A stretch of DNA of 64,000 bases from Planctomycetaceae bacterium (GTDB taxonomy: Bacteria > Planctomycetota > Phycisphaerae > Phycisphaerales > SM1A02), in NCBI GenBank assembly GCA_947490615.1, contig CANLHK010000002.1:186001-250000 (forward strand). The letters run 5' to 3'. Position 1 is the first letter of the stretch. Every line of letters starts with the position of its first letter. The notes under the pieces were generated by a model. That model did not search any database and was not told the origin of the DNA. It was given only the letters and a program-made list of their open reading frames with translations. Shown in pieces: positions 32,068-40,433 of this stretch. Both the position numbers and the translations under genes were made by a program.

Positions 32068-32893
32068 AGTCGATCACGCGACCGATCTCCGAGCGGAGGT
32101 CCTTGCGGTGCACGATGCGATCGAGGAATCCACTCTCCAACAGGAACTCCGAGGTCTGGAAGCCATCGGGAAGATCTTGCCGAATCGTCTGCTTGATGAC
32201 GCGCGGTCCCGCGAAACCGATGAGCGCCTTGGGCTCGGCAAAGATCACATCGCCAAGCATCGCGAAGCTCGCCGTGACTCCGCCGGTGGTTGGATCAGCG
32301 AGCACGGAGATGTACAACCCACCCGCTTCATCGAGTCGTGCGAGCGCTGCGCTGGTCTTGGCCATCTGCATGAGCGAGAAGCCCGACTCATGCATGCGCG
32401 CACCACCCGAACAGGCCACAGTGACGACAGGGAGGTTGTGGTCGATGCCGCGCTCAATGGCACGGGTGATCTTCTCTCCAACGACCGAACCCATCGAGCC
32501 GCCGAGGAAGGTGAAGTCCATGACCGCGACCACCACGCGTCGACCCTTCACGAAGCCGAAACCTGAAAGGAGCGCGTCCTGCTCGCCAGTCTTGCGCCGC
32601 GCCGCGACGAGCCGCTCGCTGTACGGGCGCTGATCGACAAAGCGCAGCGGATCCACGGCAACGAGGCCATCATCAAACGACTCGTAGGTCCCAGGATCGA
32701 GCAGTTGTTCGATGCGCACGCGCGCGCTGACGCGCAGGTGGTGCTGGCACTTTGGGCAGACCCAAAGGTTCGATTCGACGGCCTTCTTGAACAGCGTCTC
32801 CTCGCAGGAGGGGCACTGCATCCACAGGCCTTCAGGGACGCCCTTCTTAGGGATCAGCGCAAGGTCGGTCGGTGTCCAGGAGGTTTCAGCCAC
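32054..32893 (-). CDS. accD: Acetyl-CoA carboxylase carboxyltransferase subunit beta
   Basis: A 279-residue subunit that, with AccA, transfers the carboxyl from biotin to acetyl-CoA in fatty-acid synthesis. The N-terminal zinc ribbon has CPSC (27-30) and CPKC (46-49). The crotonase-fold carboxyltransferase part contains FTFLGGSMGSVVGEKI, CSGGARMHESGFSLMQMAKT and ADPTTGGVTASFAMLGD. It starts with GTG, preceded by TAGACT 6 nt upstream and no Shine-Dalgarno sequence. It is followed directly by lnt, linking acyl supply to lipoprotein acylation. Confidence 0.97.
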   Translation of the reverse strand: MAETSWTPTDLALIPKKGVPEGLWMQCPSCEETLFKKAVESNLWVCPKCQHHLRVSARVRIEQLLDPGTYESFDDGLVAVDPLRFVDQRPYSERLVAARRKTGEQDALLSGFGFVKGRRVVVAVMDFTFLGGSMGSVVGEKITRAIERGIDHNLPVVTVACSGGARMHESGFSLMQMAKTSAALARLDEAGGLYISVLADPTTGGVTASFAMLGDVIFAEPKALIGFAGPRVIKQTIRQDLPDGFQTSEFLLESGFLDRIVHRKDLRSEIGRVIDYAGR

Positions 32894-32899
32894 GGAGAG

Positions 32900-32905
32900 A
32901 GTCTA
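32900..32905 (-). promoter_or_regulatory. Putative -10 element of leaderless accD
   Basis: Minus strand TAGACT, 6 nt (CTCTCC), then the GTG start. A promoter here would sit in the 54-base rpe-accD gap. Confidence 0.42.
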
Positions 32906-32947
32906 CCGCAAAGACTCGCGCCTGCTCAACCGGAGGCTGCTCGAAGC

Positions 32948-33688
32948 TCACGGCAAACCACGAAGCTCGCGGATCGCCTTGGTGTAGTCGCTGCTTCCAA
33001 AGATGGCGCTTGCTGCGACAAGGACATCGCAACCGTGGGCGCGGCAGGCGTGTGCAGTGTCACTCGCCACGCCGCCGTCCATTTGCACGCGCAGTGTCGA
33101 TGGCGCATGGTCGCGGATCGCCCGCACTTTCGGAAGCACGCTGGCGATGAATGCCTGCCCCGAGAAGCCTGGCTGCACGCTCATGACCAGAGCAAGATCG
33201 ATGGCGCCGAGGTAAGGAAAGATCGACTCCGCGGGCGTCTTCGGATTGATCGCCAGACCGACCGACATGCCGTGCGAACGGATGCGCTCGATGAGTTCGT
33301 GGAGCTCGCGCGGATCGGGCACCACTTCGACATGAAAGGTGAGATGCGACGCACCAGCCTTCTGAAATGGTTCGATGTACGCCGAAGGATCAGTGACCAT
33401 GAGATGCACATCCAGACACGCGTCAGGAAGCGCACGGTGTACGGCCGCACAGACCGCAGGACCCATCGAGAGATTCGGCGCGAAGTGGCCATCCATCACA
33501 TCGACATGGAGGAGATCGCCTCCGGCGGCGAGCGCACGCACGCACTCCTCACCGAGCCGTGCGAAGTCCGCGGAAAGGATCGACGGTGCAACGAGAAGCC
33601 CCGAAGAAAGCTTGTGAAAAGAACGGCGTCCCCCAAATGCGGGGGACGCCGTGGATGAGCTGGTCTTGTCAAACGGTGCGTTGGCCAT
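32948..33688 (-). CDS. rpe: Ribulose-phosphate 3-epimerase with N-terminal extension
   Basis: A 246-residue TIM-barrel enzyme of the pentose phosphate pathway interconverting ribulose 5-phosphate and xylulose 5-phosphate. Family marks: VAPSILSADFARLGEE, HVDVMDGHFAPNLSMGP, LDVHLMVTDP, VMSVQPGFSGQAFI and QMDGGVA. The metal and catalytic His/Asp residues are present. The family normally starts a few residues before APSILSADF; here about 30 residues precede it and no in-frame ATG, GTG or TTG lies between. The extension is encoded by DNA that forms a terminator-like hairpin, so either the leader peptide is real or a non-standard start is used. Confidence 0.93.
   Translation of the reverse strand: MANAPFDKTSSSTASPAFGGRRSFHKLSSGLLVAPSILSADFARLGEECVRALAAGGDLLHVDVMDGHFAPNLSMGPAVCAAVHRALPDACLDVHLMVTDPSAYIEPFQKAGASHLTFHVEVVPDPRELHELIERIRSHGMSVGLAINPKTPAESIFPYLGAIDLALVMSVQPGFSGQAFIASVLPKVRAIRDHAPSTLRVQMDGGVASDTAHACRAHGCDVLVAASAIFGSSDYTKAIRELRGLP
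33617..33652 (-). terminator. Terminator-like hairpin inside the 5' end of rpe
   Basis: On the minus strand ACGGCGTCCCCC, a 6-base loop, GGGGGACGCCGT (12 perfect pairs), then TCTTTTC. It looks like an intrinsic terminator for the TlpA-like gene ending at 33725, yet lies 36-71 bases inside the annotated rpe frame. It could attenuate rpe. Confidence 0.6.
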
Positions 33689-33724
33689 GGTGTGACGCGC
33701 GCCCTGGTGTGTGCGAGTCGTTGG

Positions 33725-34783
33725 TTAGATCTGCGGCTGTGCTTTACCAGCAAGCCGCGAGTACTTCTCCAGCTCGCGCTTGTAGTCGGCCTTTTCAGCG
33801 GTCTCGGCCGCCATCCATGCTTCGTACTGAAGCTCCTTGGCTGCGCCGTACTGGCCAGCAAGGTAGCGAACCTCGGCACGCAACTTGAGCGCGCGAGCGT
33901 CGCCAGGCTTGGCGATCGCACCAGCAGCATCCGCAGCGCGGATGGCCAGTTCGTAGTCGCGGGTGTTGATCGCGTCATCCTTGGCGATGACCAGCGCGAG
34001 TTCGCCAAGCGTCTGGCCGTCCGAAGCGGACTTGGTCAGCAGCTCTTGTCCCCATGCGGCGGCCGCAACGGGATCGTTGGCGTTGACGAGCAGCATCTTG
34101 TATTTCAGGATGGCGATGTCACCGAAGAAGACTGGGTCGATGGCGATCACCGCGTCGTAGTGCTTGGCGGCGTCCTTGAAGTTCTTGATGCGCACCGCGT
34201 CTTTGGCTGCTGCGATGGTCGCCTTGGCTTGCTTGGCGAGCTCGGGGTTGTAGCGGCCCGCGATGGCATGCTCGATGACAGTGTCAAAGGTCTCGTCAAG
34301 CGGGTTGCCGATCCAGAGAACCTTGCCCTTGCGAACGATGAATGCGCATGGAATGCCGTCTTGCTTGGCGGCCTGCATCCAATCGGTCGAGGTCTTCTTC
34401 TCTTGATCCACCGCGACGGGGTACGCCATCGTGCTCGACATCTTGGTCACGAACGGCTTGACCGTCGCCAACGGCTCGTCGCTGACACCGATGATGACGA
34501 GCCCGCTCACGCGGTGCTTGTTGTAGAGCTCGGTGAGATGCGGAATCGACTTCTTGCACGGCGCACACCAGGTCGCCCAGAACTCGACGATGTAGGTCTT
34601 GTTCGGATCGTCGAGGTTAGAGACCTCGCCTTGGACCCACGAGCCGATGGTGAGCTTGGGGGCACTTGAACCGACTTTGAGGGTCTGCTCTTGCGCGATG
34701 GCGGGCGTGGCGGCGACCAGAGTGAGCGCTGCCACGGAGACGAGGGGAAGTGCGAGAGTTCGGAGAACGGTTCGAAGGATCAT
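33725..34783 (-). CDS. TlpA-like thioredoxin with C-terminal TPR-like helices
   Basis: A 352-residue exported protein. Sec signal peptide of 30 residues ending AIA. Residues about 35-165 form a TlpA/ResA-type thioredoxin domain with WCAPC (Cys73, Cys76) and a conserved Pro in DGIPCAFIV. Residues about 170-350 are helical, with features of tetratricopeptide repeats (FKDAAKHYDAVIAIDP, RDYELAIRAADAAGA, LRAEVRYLAGQYGAAKELQYEAW). It probably reduces or isomerises disulfides in the periplasm for a bound client. AGGAG stands 5 nt before the ATG. It lies upstream of rpe with a hairpin between. Confidence 0.88.
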   Translation of the reverse strand: MILRTVLRTLALPLVSVAALTLVAATPAIAQEQTLKVGSSAPKLTIGSWVQGEVSNLDDPNKTYIVEFWATWCAPCKKSIPHLTELYNKHRVSGLVIIGVSDEPLATVKPFVTKMSSTMAYPVAVDQEKKTSTDWMQAAKQDGIPCAFIVRKGKVLWIGNPLDETFDTVIEHAIAGRYNPELAKQAKATIAAAKDAVRIKNFKDAAKHYDAVIAIDPVFFGDIAILKYKMLLVNANDPVAAAAWGQELLTKSASDGQTLGELALVIAKDDAINTRDYELAIRAADAAGAIAKPGDARALKLRAEVRYLAGQYGAAKELQYEAWMAAETAEKADYKRELEKYSRLAGKAQPQI

Positions 34784-34926
34784 GGTGGCTCCTGCTGCCT
34801 GACTGCACGAAATTGGGAAAGGTCAACCCTCTGAAGGGGGCGATGATAGCGAGTCATTGCTCGGAAACGAACCGCACGATGGGGAGTATCCGCCCCTTCA
34901 CGCAGACCGTCTCGCGAGTCGCTTCG

Positions 34927-34932
34927 TATAGT
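34927..34932 (+). promoter_or_regulatory. Putative -10 element of pgk
   Basis: TATAGT, 9 nt (GCGCGCCCT), then the pgk ATG. No Shine-Dalgarno sequence is present. Confidence 0.45.
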
Positions 34933-34941
34933 GCGCGCCCT

Positions 34942-36162
34942 ATGCGAAAGCTGCGAATCGACTCGATGGAAGTGGCAGGAAAGCGGGTCTTCATCCGCGT
35001 GGACTTCAATGTGCCCCTCGAAGGCGGCGTGATCTCGGACGACCGCCGCATCAAGGCGTGCCTTCCCACGATTCGCTCCGTGCTTTCGAGAGGCGGACGG
35101 GCCGTTCTCGCCAGTCACCTCGGCCGCCCTGAAGGCAAGGGATTTGAAGCGGAATACTCATTGGCCCCCGTCGCGCGCCGCCTCGCGGAGCTCTTGGGTG
35201 CGGACGCGCCGTTTGGTGTCGGCTTCCCGTCCAACAACTGCACCGATCCCGACGCGCGCACCGCCGTCCTCGAGATGCCCGACCACGGTGTCGTGCTCCT
35301 CGAGAACCTCCGTTTTGAGAAGGGCGAGAAGAAGGGCGACGGCGCATTTGCCGAGAAACTTGCGGGGCTGTGCGACCTCTATGTGAATGACGCGTTCGGC
35401 ACGAGTCATCGCGCCGACGCCTCGATGTACGCGCTTCCGTTGGCAATGCGCCAACGCGGCAAACCGTGCGTGAGCGGCTTCCTGCTTTCGGCAGAACTCG
35501 ACTACCTGATCGCGCGCATCGCCGCTGCACAGCGGCCGTTCACGGCGATTCTCGGTGGCGCGAAAGTTTCCGACAAGATCATGGCCATCGAGAACCTCCT
35601 CACCAAGGTTGATCGCCTCATCATCGGCGGTGCGATGGCCTACACCTTTCTCCGCGCGCAAGGTGTTGCCACAGGAAACAGCCTCGTTGAAGCCGACAAA
35701 GTTGAGCTCGCAGCTTCGATCCTTGCTGCAGCGAAAGCCAAGGGGAAGCAGATTCTCCTGCCGAGCGATCACAGTTGCGGCAAAGAGTTCAAGACTGGCA
35801 CGGAGTCGAAGGACTTCGTCGGCGCAATCCCCGATGGTTGGATGGGACTCGACATCGGGCCAGCGACGCGCGCGCAGTTCACGGCGGCGATTCGCTCGTC
35901 GAAGACCGTCGTGTGGAACGGACCGATGGGTGTGTTTGAAATGCCGCCCTTTGATGCGGGAACTCGCGCGATTGCTGACGCCGTGGTCGCAGCGACCAAG
36001 CTTGGCGCGATCACGATTGCTGGTGGTGGCGACACCGCAGCGGCGGTCGAACAATTCGGCGTCGCCGAACAACTCTCCCATGTCTCAACGGGTGGCGGCG
36101 CGAGCTTGGAAGTGCTCGAGGGAAAGAAGCTCATCTGCCTCGATGCCATCGACGATGCCTGA
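34942..36162 (+). CDS. pgk: Phosphoglycerate kinase
   Basis: A 406-residue glycolytic enzyme making ATP from 1,3-bisphosphoglycerate. N-domain: VFIRVDFNVPLEGG, ASHLGRPEG, LLENLRFEKGEKK, YVNDAFGTSHRADAS. C-domain: AILGGAKVSDKI, IGGAMAYTFL, WNGPMGVFE and the terminal TIAGGGDTAAAVEQFG with STGGGASLEVLEGK. All substrate and nucleotide motifs are intact. The ATG at 34942 is chosen because homology begins immediately. The stop overlaps the miaA start by 8 bases. It is divergent from the TlpA-like gene. Confidence 0.97.
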   Translation: MRKLRIDSMEVAGKRVFIRVDFNVPLEGGVISDDRRIKACLPTIRSVLSRGGRAVLASHLGRPEGKGFEAEYSLAPVARRLAELLGADAPFGVGFPSNNCTDPDARTAVLEMPDHGVVLLENLRFEKGEKKGDGAFAEKLAGLCDLYVNDAFGTSHRADASMYALPLAMRQRGKPCVSGFLLSAELDYLIARIAAAQRPFTAILGGAKVSDKIMAIENLLTKVDRLIIGGAMAYTFLRAQGVATGNSLVEADKVELAASILAAAKAKGKQILLPSDHSCGKEFKTGTESKDFVGAIPDGWMGLDIGPATRAQFTAAIRSSKTVVWNGPMGVFEMPPFDAGTRAIADAVVAATKLGAITIAGGGDTAAAVEQFGVAEQLSHVSTGGGASLEVLEGKKLICLDAIDDA

Positions 36163-37171
36163 CGCCACGCACGATCCAACCGAACTGCGCGCGCGCGCAC
36201 GAGCGAATGCGCAGAAGCGCATCATCGTGGTGCTCGGTCCAACCGCAGGCGGCAAGAGCGACCTCGCGATGGAACTCGCGCGGCGTTACGGCGGCGAGTT
36301 ACTCTCGGCTGACTCAATGCAGGTCTATCGCGGCATGAACATCGGAACCGCCAAGCCGACGCGCGCAGAGCAGGCGGAGATTCCTCACCATGGGATCGAT
36401 CTCATCGAGGCGTCCGCAGAAGGCTTCACGGTTGCGTCGTGGCTCGAAATCGCCGAGCGCGCGCTGCTCGACATCCAGTCGCGCCAGCGCGTCCCGATTG
36501 TCGTCGGTGGCACCAACCTCTACATCCGTGCCTTTCTTGAGGGACTCGACGAAGCCCCCGCCGCCGACACTGTGTTTCGCGCGCAACTTGAAGCGGTCGC
36601 GAGTACCGAGTTGCACGAACGCCTCTGTGCGAGCGATCCCGCGGCAGCCGCACGCTTACATCCCAACGATCGTCGCCGCGTGATTCGCGCGCTGGAGATT
36701 GCGCACACGACAGGCGACAGCGCTTCTGCGCGGCGCACTGCCTGGGACGATGCAGGCGTCGTCCCCCGACATGACAACCTCTTCACGGTGACGCTCGACT
36801 GGCCGGTCGAGTTGATCAACCGCCGCATCAACGCGCGCGTGCGGCGGATGTTTGATGAGGGATTCGTCGAGGAAGTCGCGGCGCTGCTTGGCCACGGTGG
36901 ACTCTCTGTTCAAGCACGCGCGGCTTGTGGATACGAAGAACTCATCGGCGCGCTCACAGCATTCGATGGTTCACTGCGCCCTCCGCACGCAGCCGATCTT
37001 GAACTCGCAGCCGAGCGCACCAAGATTCGCTCGCGCCGATTGGCCAAGCAGCAGCGAACATGGCTCAAGAGATTCCGCGGCCTCCAGCCGAGCGTGTCCT
37101 TGCCTTGTTCGCAGGAGTCCACGGCAGCGTCGCTTGCAGACGCGTGCGACGCTGCGATCGCACAGCTCTGA
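36155..37171 (+). CDS. miaA: tRNA dimethylallyltransferase
   Basis: A 338-residue enzyme that prenylates A37 of tRNAs reading codons that start with U. P-loop GPTAGGKS (28-35), LSADSMQVYRGMNIGTAKP, HHGIDLI, VVGGTNLYIRAFLEGL and RVIRALEI are all characteristic. The C-terminus has the usual TKIRSRRLAKQQRTWLKRF (normally TRRYAKRQxTWFR). The ATG at 36155 overlaps the pgk end by 8 bases, a sign of coupling. Length slightly above typical. Confidence 0.96.
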   Translation: MPDATHDPTELRARARANAQKRIIVVLGPTAGGKSDLAMELARRYGGELLSADSMQVYRGMNIGTAKPTRAEQAEIPHHGIDLIEASAEGFTVASWLEIAERALLDIQSRQRVPIVVGGTNLYIRAFLEGLDEAPAADTVFRAQLEAVASTELHERLCASDPAAAARLHPNDRRRVIRALEIAHTTGDSASARRTAWDDAGVVPRHDNLFTVTLDWPVELINRRINARVRRMFDEGFVEEVAALLGHGGLSVQARAACGYEELIGALTAFDGSLRPPHAADLELAAERTKIRSRRLAKQQRTWLKRFRGLQPSVSLPCSQESTAASLADACDAAIAQL

Positions 37172-37185
37172 GTGCTCGCGTGTGA

Positions 37186-37212
37186 GCATGCGCGCGCGCA
37201 CGCGTACACGCG
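37186..37212. other. 27-bp alternating purine-pyrimidine tract (Z-DNA-prone) upstream of topA
   Basis: From 37186 to 37212 purines and pyrimidines alternate without exception, mostly as CG steps with a few CA/TA. It lies 15 bases after miaA and 207 bases before the topA ATG. The rest of the 248-base gap shows no clear gene. Confidence 0.6.
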
Positions 37213-37419
37213 GCCGCGCTCGCGCGCAAGGTCTTCGAGGCTGTGCGTGGGAAGGGCAGTTTCCCTCCGCTGGGCTTGACTTCCGCCGCAGATCTCCCTA
37301 TTCCCCCAATCCAACGAAGCGCTCACCTCGCGCGGCGCAGCCTGCCGATGAACCGCCTCGCACCGTGCACGACACTCCGGCGTGCCCTGAAATCGAGTGC
37401 CCGACTGCTTGAGACGACG

Positions 37420-40347
37420 ATGGCTGAGAAGAAGACGACCACCGCCAAGAAACCCGCCGCCAAGAAGGCCTCCTCGAAGAAGACGCCGCTTGGTGTCGCC
37501 GTCGGAACGCCTACCACGAGCGCGAGGACGACGAAGAAGCGCCCTGCCAGCAAGGAGAGCGATCTCGACGAGGTGCCCGCCAGCCACGGCGGCGCGCTCG
37601 TCATCGTCGAGAGCCCCGCGAAGGCCAAGACCATCGAGAGGTATCTCCGTGAACTCGGCCAATTCACCGTCGAAGCAAGCAAGGGACACATCCGCGATCT
37701 CCCTGAGCGCGCGACCAAGAAGGAATCGGACGGTACCGCCGTCAAGAAGCCACGCGCCAAGAAGGGCGAACCGAAGAAGGTCGCCGAACCGAAGCCGATG
37801 GACATTCCTGGCGTCGACATGGAGAGTTTCGCCACGACCTATGTCATCACGCCCGATCGGCGCGAGCTGGTCTCGAAACTCCGCAAGCTCAAGAAGTCGT
37901 CCAACGAAGTCTGGTTCGCGACCGACTTGGACCGTGAGGGTGAAGCGATCTCGTGGCACATCGCCGAAGTGCTCGATGTCAATCCAGCCAACGCGAAGCG
38001 CGTGGTCTTCAACGCCATCACCAAGACGGCGATCAAAGAAGCCTTCGAGCACCCGCGTCCGATCAACATGTCGCGCGTGAATGCGCAGAACTCACGGCGC
38101 ATTCTTGACCGCATCGTCGGCTACGGAATTTCCCCGCTGCTCTGGCGGATGATGCGCCAGGGTGGACTGAGCGCAGGTCGCGTGCAAACCGTTGCGGCGC
38201 GTCTGGTCGTGGAGCGTGAACAAGAGATCCGCGAGTTTGTTCCCAGTGAGTCGTGGGATGTCCTCGTGCGATTGAGCCCCGATCTCTCCGCGCGCGCGAC
38301 ACTCACCAAGGAAGTCGCAGCGTTCCTTCGTCAGCGCGATGAGAAAGGCAAGGCACCGAGTCAGCGCGAGCGTCTCGCGTTTCTCTCGAAGAAAGGCCTG
38401 CTCGAAGCGAAGTTGGTCGCCGTCGGCGGCAAGGACCTCGCCCTCGAAGCCAAGGCGAACGATGGCACGCCGAAGGATCTCTCCGCGCAAGTGAAGGCCG
38501 CCGTCGAGGCCGCAGGACTTGAGCAAGTCACCCTGTCGCTCACCGAAGATCCACGGGGCAAGGGAGCCGCGCGCTTTGTGCGCTCCGTCCAAGGCACACC
38601 AGGACTGAGCGTCACCTACCGCGTGATCGGTGTCGAAACCGAGCGCAAGAGTCGCAGGCCGATGCCGCCATTCAAGACGAGCACCCTGCAGATGGCTGCG
38701 TCGAGCGAGCTTGGATTCTCGACCGATCGAACCATGCGCATCGCGCAGCAACTCTACGAAGGCATCGACACCGCAGGTGATCGCGTGGGTCTCATCACCT
38801 ACATGCGAACCGACTCGACGCACCTTGCTGGCGAAGCGCTGCATGCGGCGCGCGACCTCATCACCCGCGAGTTCGGCAAGGAGTATCTGCCAGAGAAGCC
38901 GCACTTCTACGCCTCGAACAAGGATGCGCAAGAAGCCCACGAGGCGATTCGCCCCACCGATCCCTTCCGCATGCCACGCATGGTGCGCGACGCACTCACG
39001 GCGGAACAGTTGGCGCTGTACGGGCTGATTTGGCGCCGTTTCGTGGCCTGCCAGATGGCGGCCAAGCAGTACGACCTGACCACGGTGCGGCTTGAGCGCA
39101 GCGACAAGAACACGGGTGCCATCGTGCGCGCCTCGGGCAGCGTCGTCGTGTTTGATGGCTACCTCAAACTCGTCGAGGACATCGCAGAGGACGACGAGGA
39201 AGCCACCTTCCCCAAATTGACCAGCGCCCAGGAACTCGCGGGCGTTTCGGTTGACGCGTTGCAACGCTTCAGCGCCCCACCGTCGCGCTTCTCCGAAGCG
39301 TCGTTGGTCAAGGAGCTCGAATCCCGCGGCATCGGCAGGCCGAGTACCTACGCGTCGATCGTGAACACCATCGAGAACCGCGGCTATGTCGAGCAGAAGT
39401 CGCGACGCTTCAGCGCCACACCGCTCGGCGAAGCAGTGATCTCGATGTTGGTCGCGGGCTTCCCGAAGTTGTTCGACTACGAATACACCCGCACCATGGA
39501 AGAGCGGCTCGACAAGGTCGAAGCCGACGAAGAAGATTGGCGCAAGATCCTCCGCGAGATCAAGGCGATGCTCGAAGGCAGGACGCTCGAAGACTGCTTC
39601 AAGCGCATGCGCGATGTGCCGCTCTACAGCTGGACTCGCTACGCCTGCCCCAAGTGTGGCAAGCGCACCAAGGCACGACTCGGCGGTGGCCGCTGGTTCC
39701 TTTCCTGTTCTGGATATCCCGACTGTGACTTTGCATCGCGCCTCAACGAGGATGGCGAGCCTGTCAGCGATGTCTCCTTGGACATGGTCTGCCCCGTCGA
39801 TGGTTCGGCGATGGTGTTGCGCAGCGGAAAGTTCGGAAAGTACATCTCAAGCGTCAACTACCCCGCGGTGAAGTTCATCGTGCGCGTCGACAAGAAAGAC
39901 AAGAAGTTCGATCGCATCGTGCTTCCGACTGCGCCCGCGTTGCAGGACCCTGAGGTCGTCTGCACCAAGTGCGGAAAACCTTGCAATCTCCGCAACGGCA
40001 AGCGCGGTCCTTGGCTTGGATGCAGTGGCTTCCCGAAGTGTCGTGGACGCGCCGATTGGAAGGCGCTCACGCAAGAGAAGCAGAACGCGCTCCTTCTCGC
40101 GCTGACCGCGCATGTGGAGGCCAACGCTCCTGCGACTTTGTGCCGCAAGGATGGCAGCGCGATTCCTGGCGGCACCGCCGTGGAAGAACTGATCTTGCCT
40201 GAGAGCGTCGTGACGCTTCCAATTCACCAAGACGCTGTGCAGGAAGCTTCGGGCGCGAAGTCCACAGAGACGGTGCTGCCTCCCTACCGCGCTGCCGAAG
40301 AGATCGCGGCGCGCACACTGCGCGAGTGGTCTTCCAAATCTTTGTGA
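37420..40347 (+). CDS. topA: DNA topoisomerase I
   Basis: A 975-residue type IA topoisomerase that relaxes negative supercoils. An N-terminal Lys/Ala/Thr-rich tail (1-55) precedes the Toprim domain (LVIVESPAKAKTIERYL; WFATDLDREGEAISWHI). The active-site Tyr461 is in LITYMRTDSTHLA. FQRFSAPPSRFSEASLVKELESRGIGRPSTYASIV follows, in the usual order. C-terminal zinc ribbons: CPKC...CSGYPDC from 743 and CTKCGKPC...CSGFPKC from 848, with a cysteine-poor one between. The Lys-rich tail is not part of the core and may aid DNA binding. The ATG at 37420 is favoured; 37348 is an in-frame alternative with an unlikely leader. Confidence 0.97.
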   Translation: MAEKKTTTAKKPAAKKASSKKTPLGVAVGTPTTSARTTKKRPASKESDLDEVPASHGGALVIVESPAKAKTIERYLRELGQFTVEASKGHIRDLPERATKKESDGTAVKKPRAKKGEPKKVAEPKPMDIPGVDMESFATTYVITPDRRELVSKLRKLKKSSNEVWFATDLDREGEAISWHIAEVLDVNPANAKRVVFNAITKTAIKEAFEHPRPINMSRVNAQNSRRILDRIVGYGISPLLWRMMRQGGLSAGRVQTVAARLVVEREQEIREFVPSESWDVLVRLSPDLSARATLTKEVAAFLRQRDEKGKAPSQRERLAFLSKKGLLEAKLVAVGGKDLALEAKANDGTPKDLSAQVKAAVEAAGLEQVTLSLTEDPRGKGAARFVRSVQGTPGLSVTYRVIGVETERKSRRPMPPFKTSTLQMAASSELGFSTDRTMRIAQQLYEGIDTAGDRVGLITYMRTDSTHLAGEALHAARDLITREFGKEYLPEKPHFYASNKDAQEAHEAIRPTDPFRMPRMVRDALTAEQLALYGLIWRRFVACQMAAKQYDLTTVRLERSDKNTGAIVRASGSVVVFDGYLKLVEDIAEDDEEATFPKLTSAQELAGVSVDALQRFSAPPSRFSEASLVKELESRGIGRPSTYASIVNTIENRGYVEQKSRRFSATPLGEAVISMLVAGFPKLFDYEYTRTMEERLDKVEADEEDWRKILREIKAMLEGRTLEDCFKRMRDVPLYSWTRYACPKCGKRTKARLGGGRWFLSCSGYPDCDFASRLNEDGEPVSDVSLDMVCPVDGSAMVLRSGKFGKYISSVNYPAVKFIVRVDKKDKKFDRIVLPTAPALQDPEVVCTKCGKPCNLRNGKRGPWLGCSGFPKCRGRADWKALTQEKQNALLLALTAHVEANAPATLCRKDGSAIPGGTAVEELILPESVVTLPIHQDAVQEASGAKSTETVLPPYRAAEEIAARTLREWSSKSL

Positions 40348-40421
40348 ATCCGGCTTCGTGAGTCCAAGCTCGGAAGAGTGCGACGCGTGATGATCGATGA
40401 TTGAGCACGCGCCCGCTTTGG

Positions 40422-40427
40422 TACGCT
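40422..40427 (+). promoter_or_regulatory. Putative -10 element of the FtsK-like gene
   Basis: TACGCT, 6 nt (CCTCGG), then the ATG at 40434; no Shine-Dalgarno sequence. Confidence 0.35.
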
Positions 40428-40433
40428 CCTCGG

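Noticed and set aside
35158-36081. A 307-codon minus-strand frame inside pgk
   Set aside because: It is the antisense shadow of pgk, with His/Arg-rich composition typical of such shadows.
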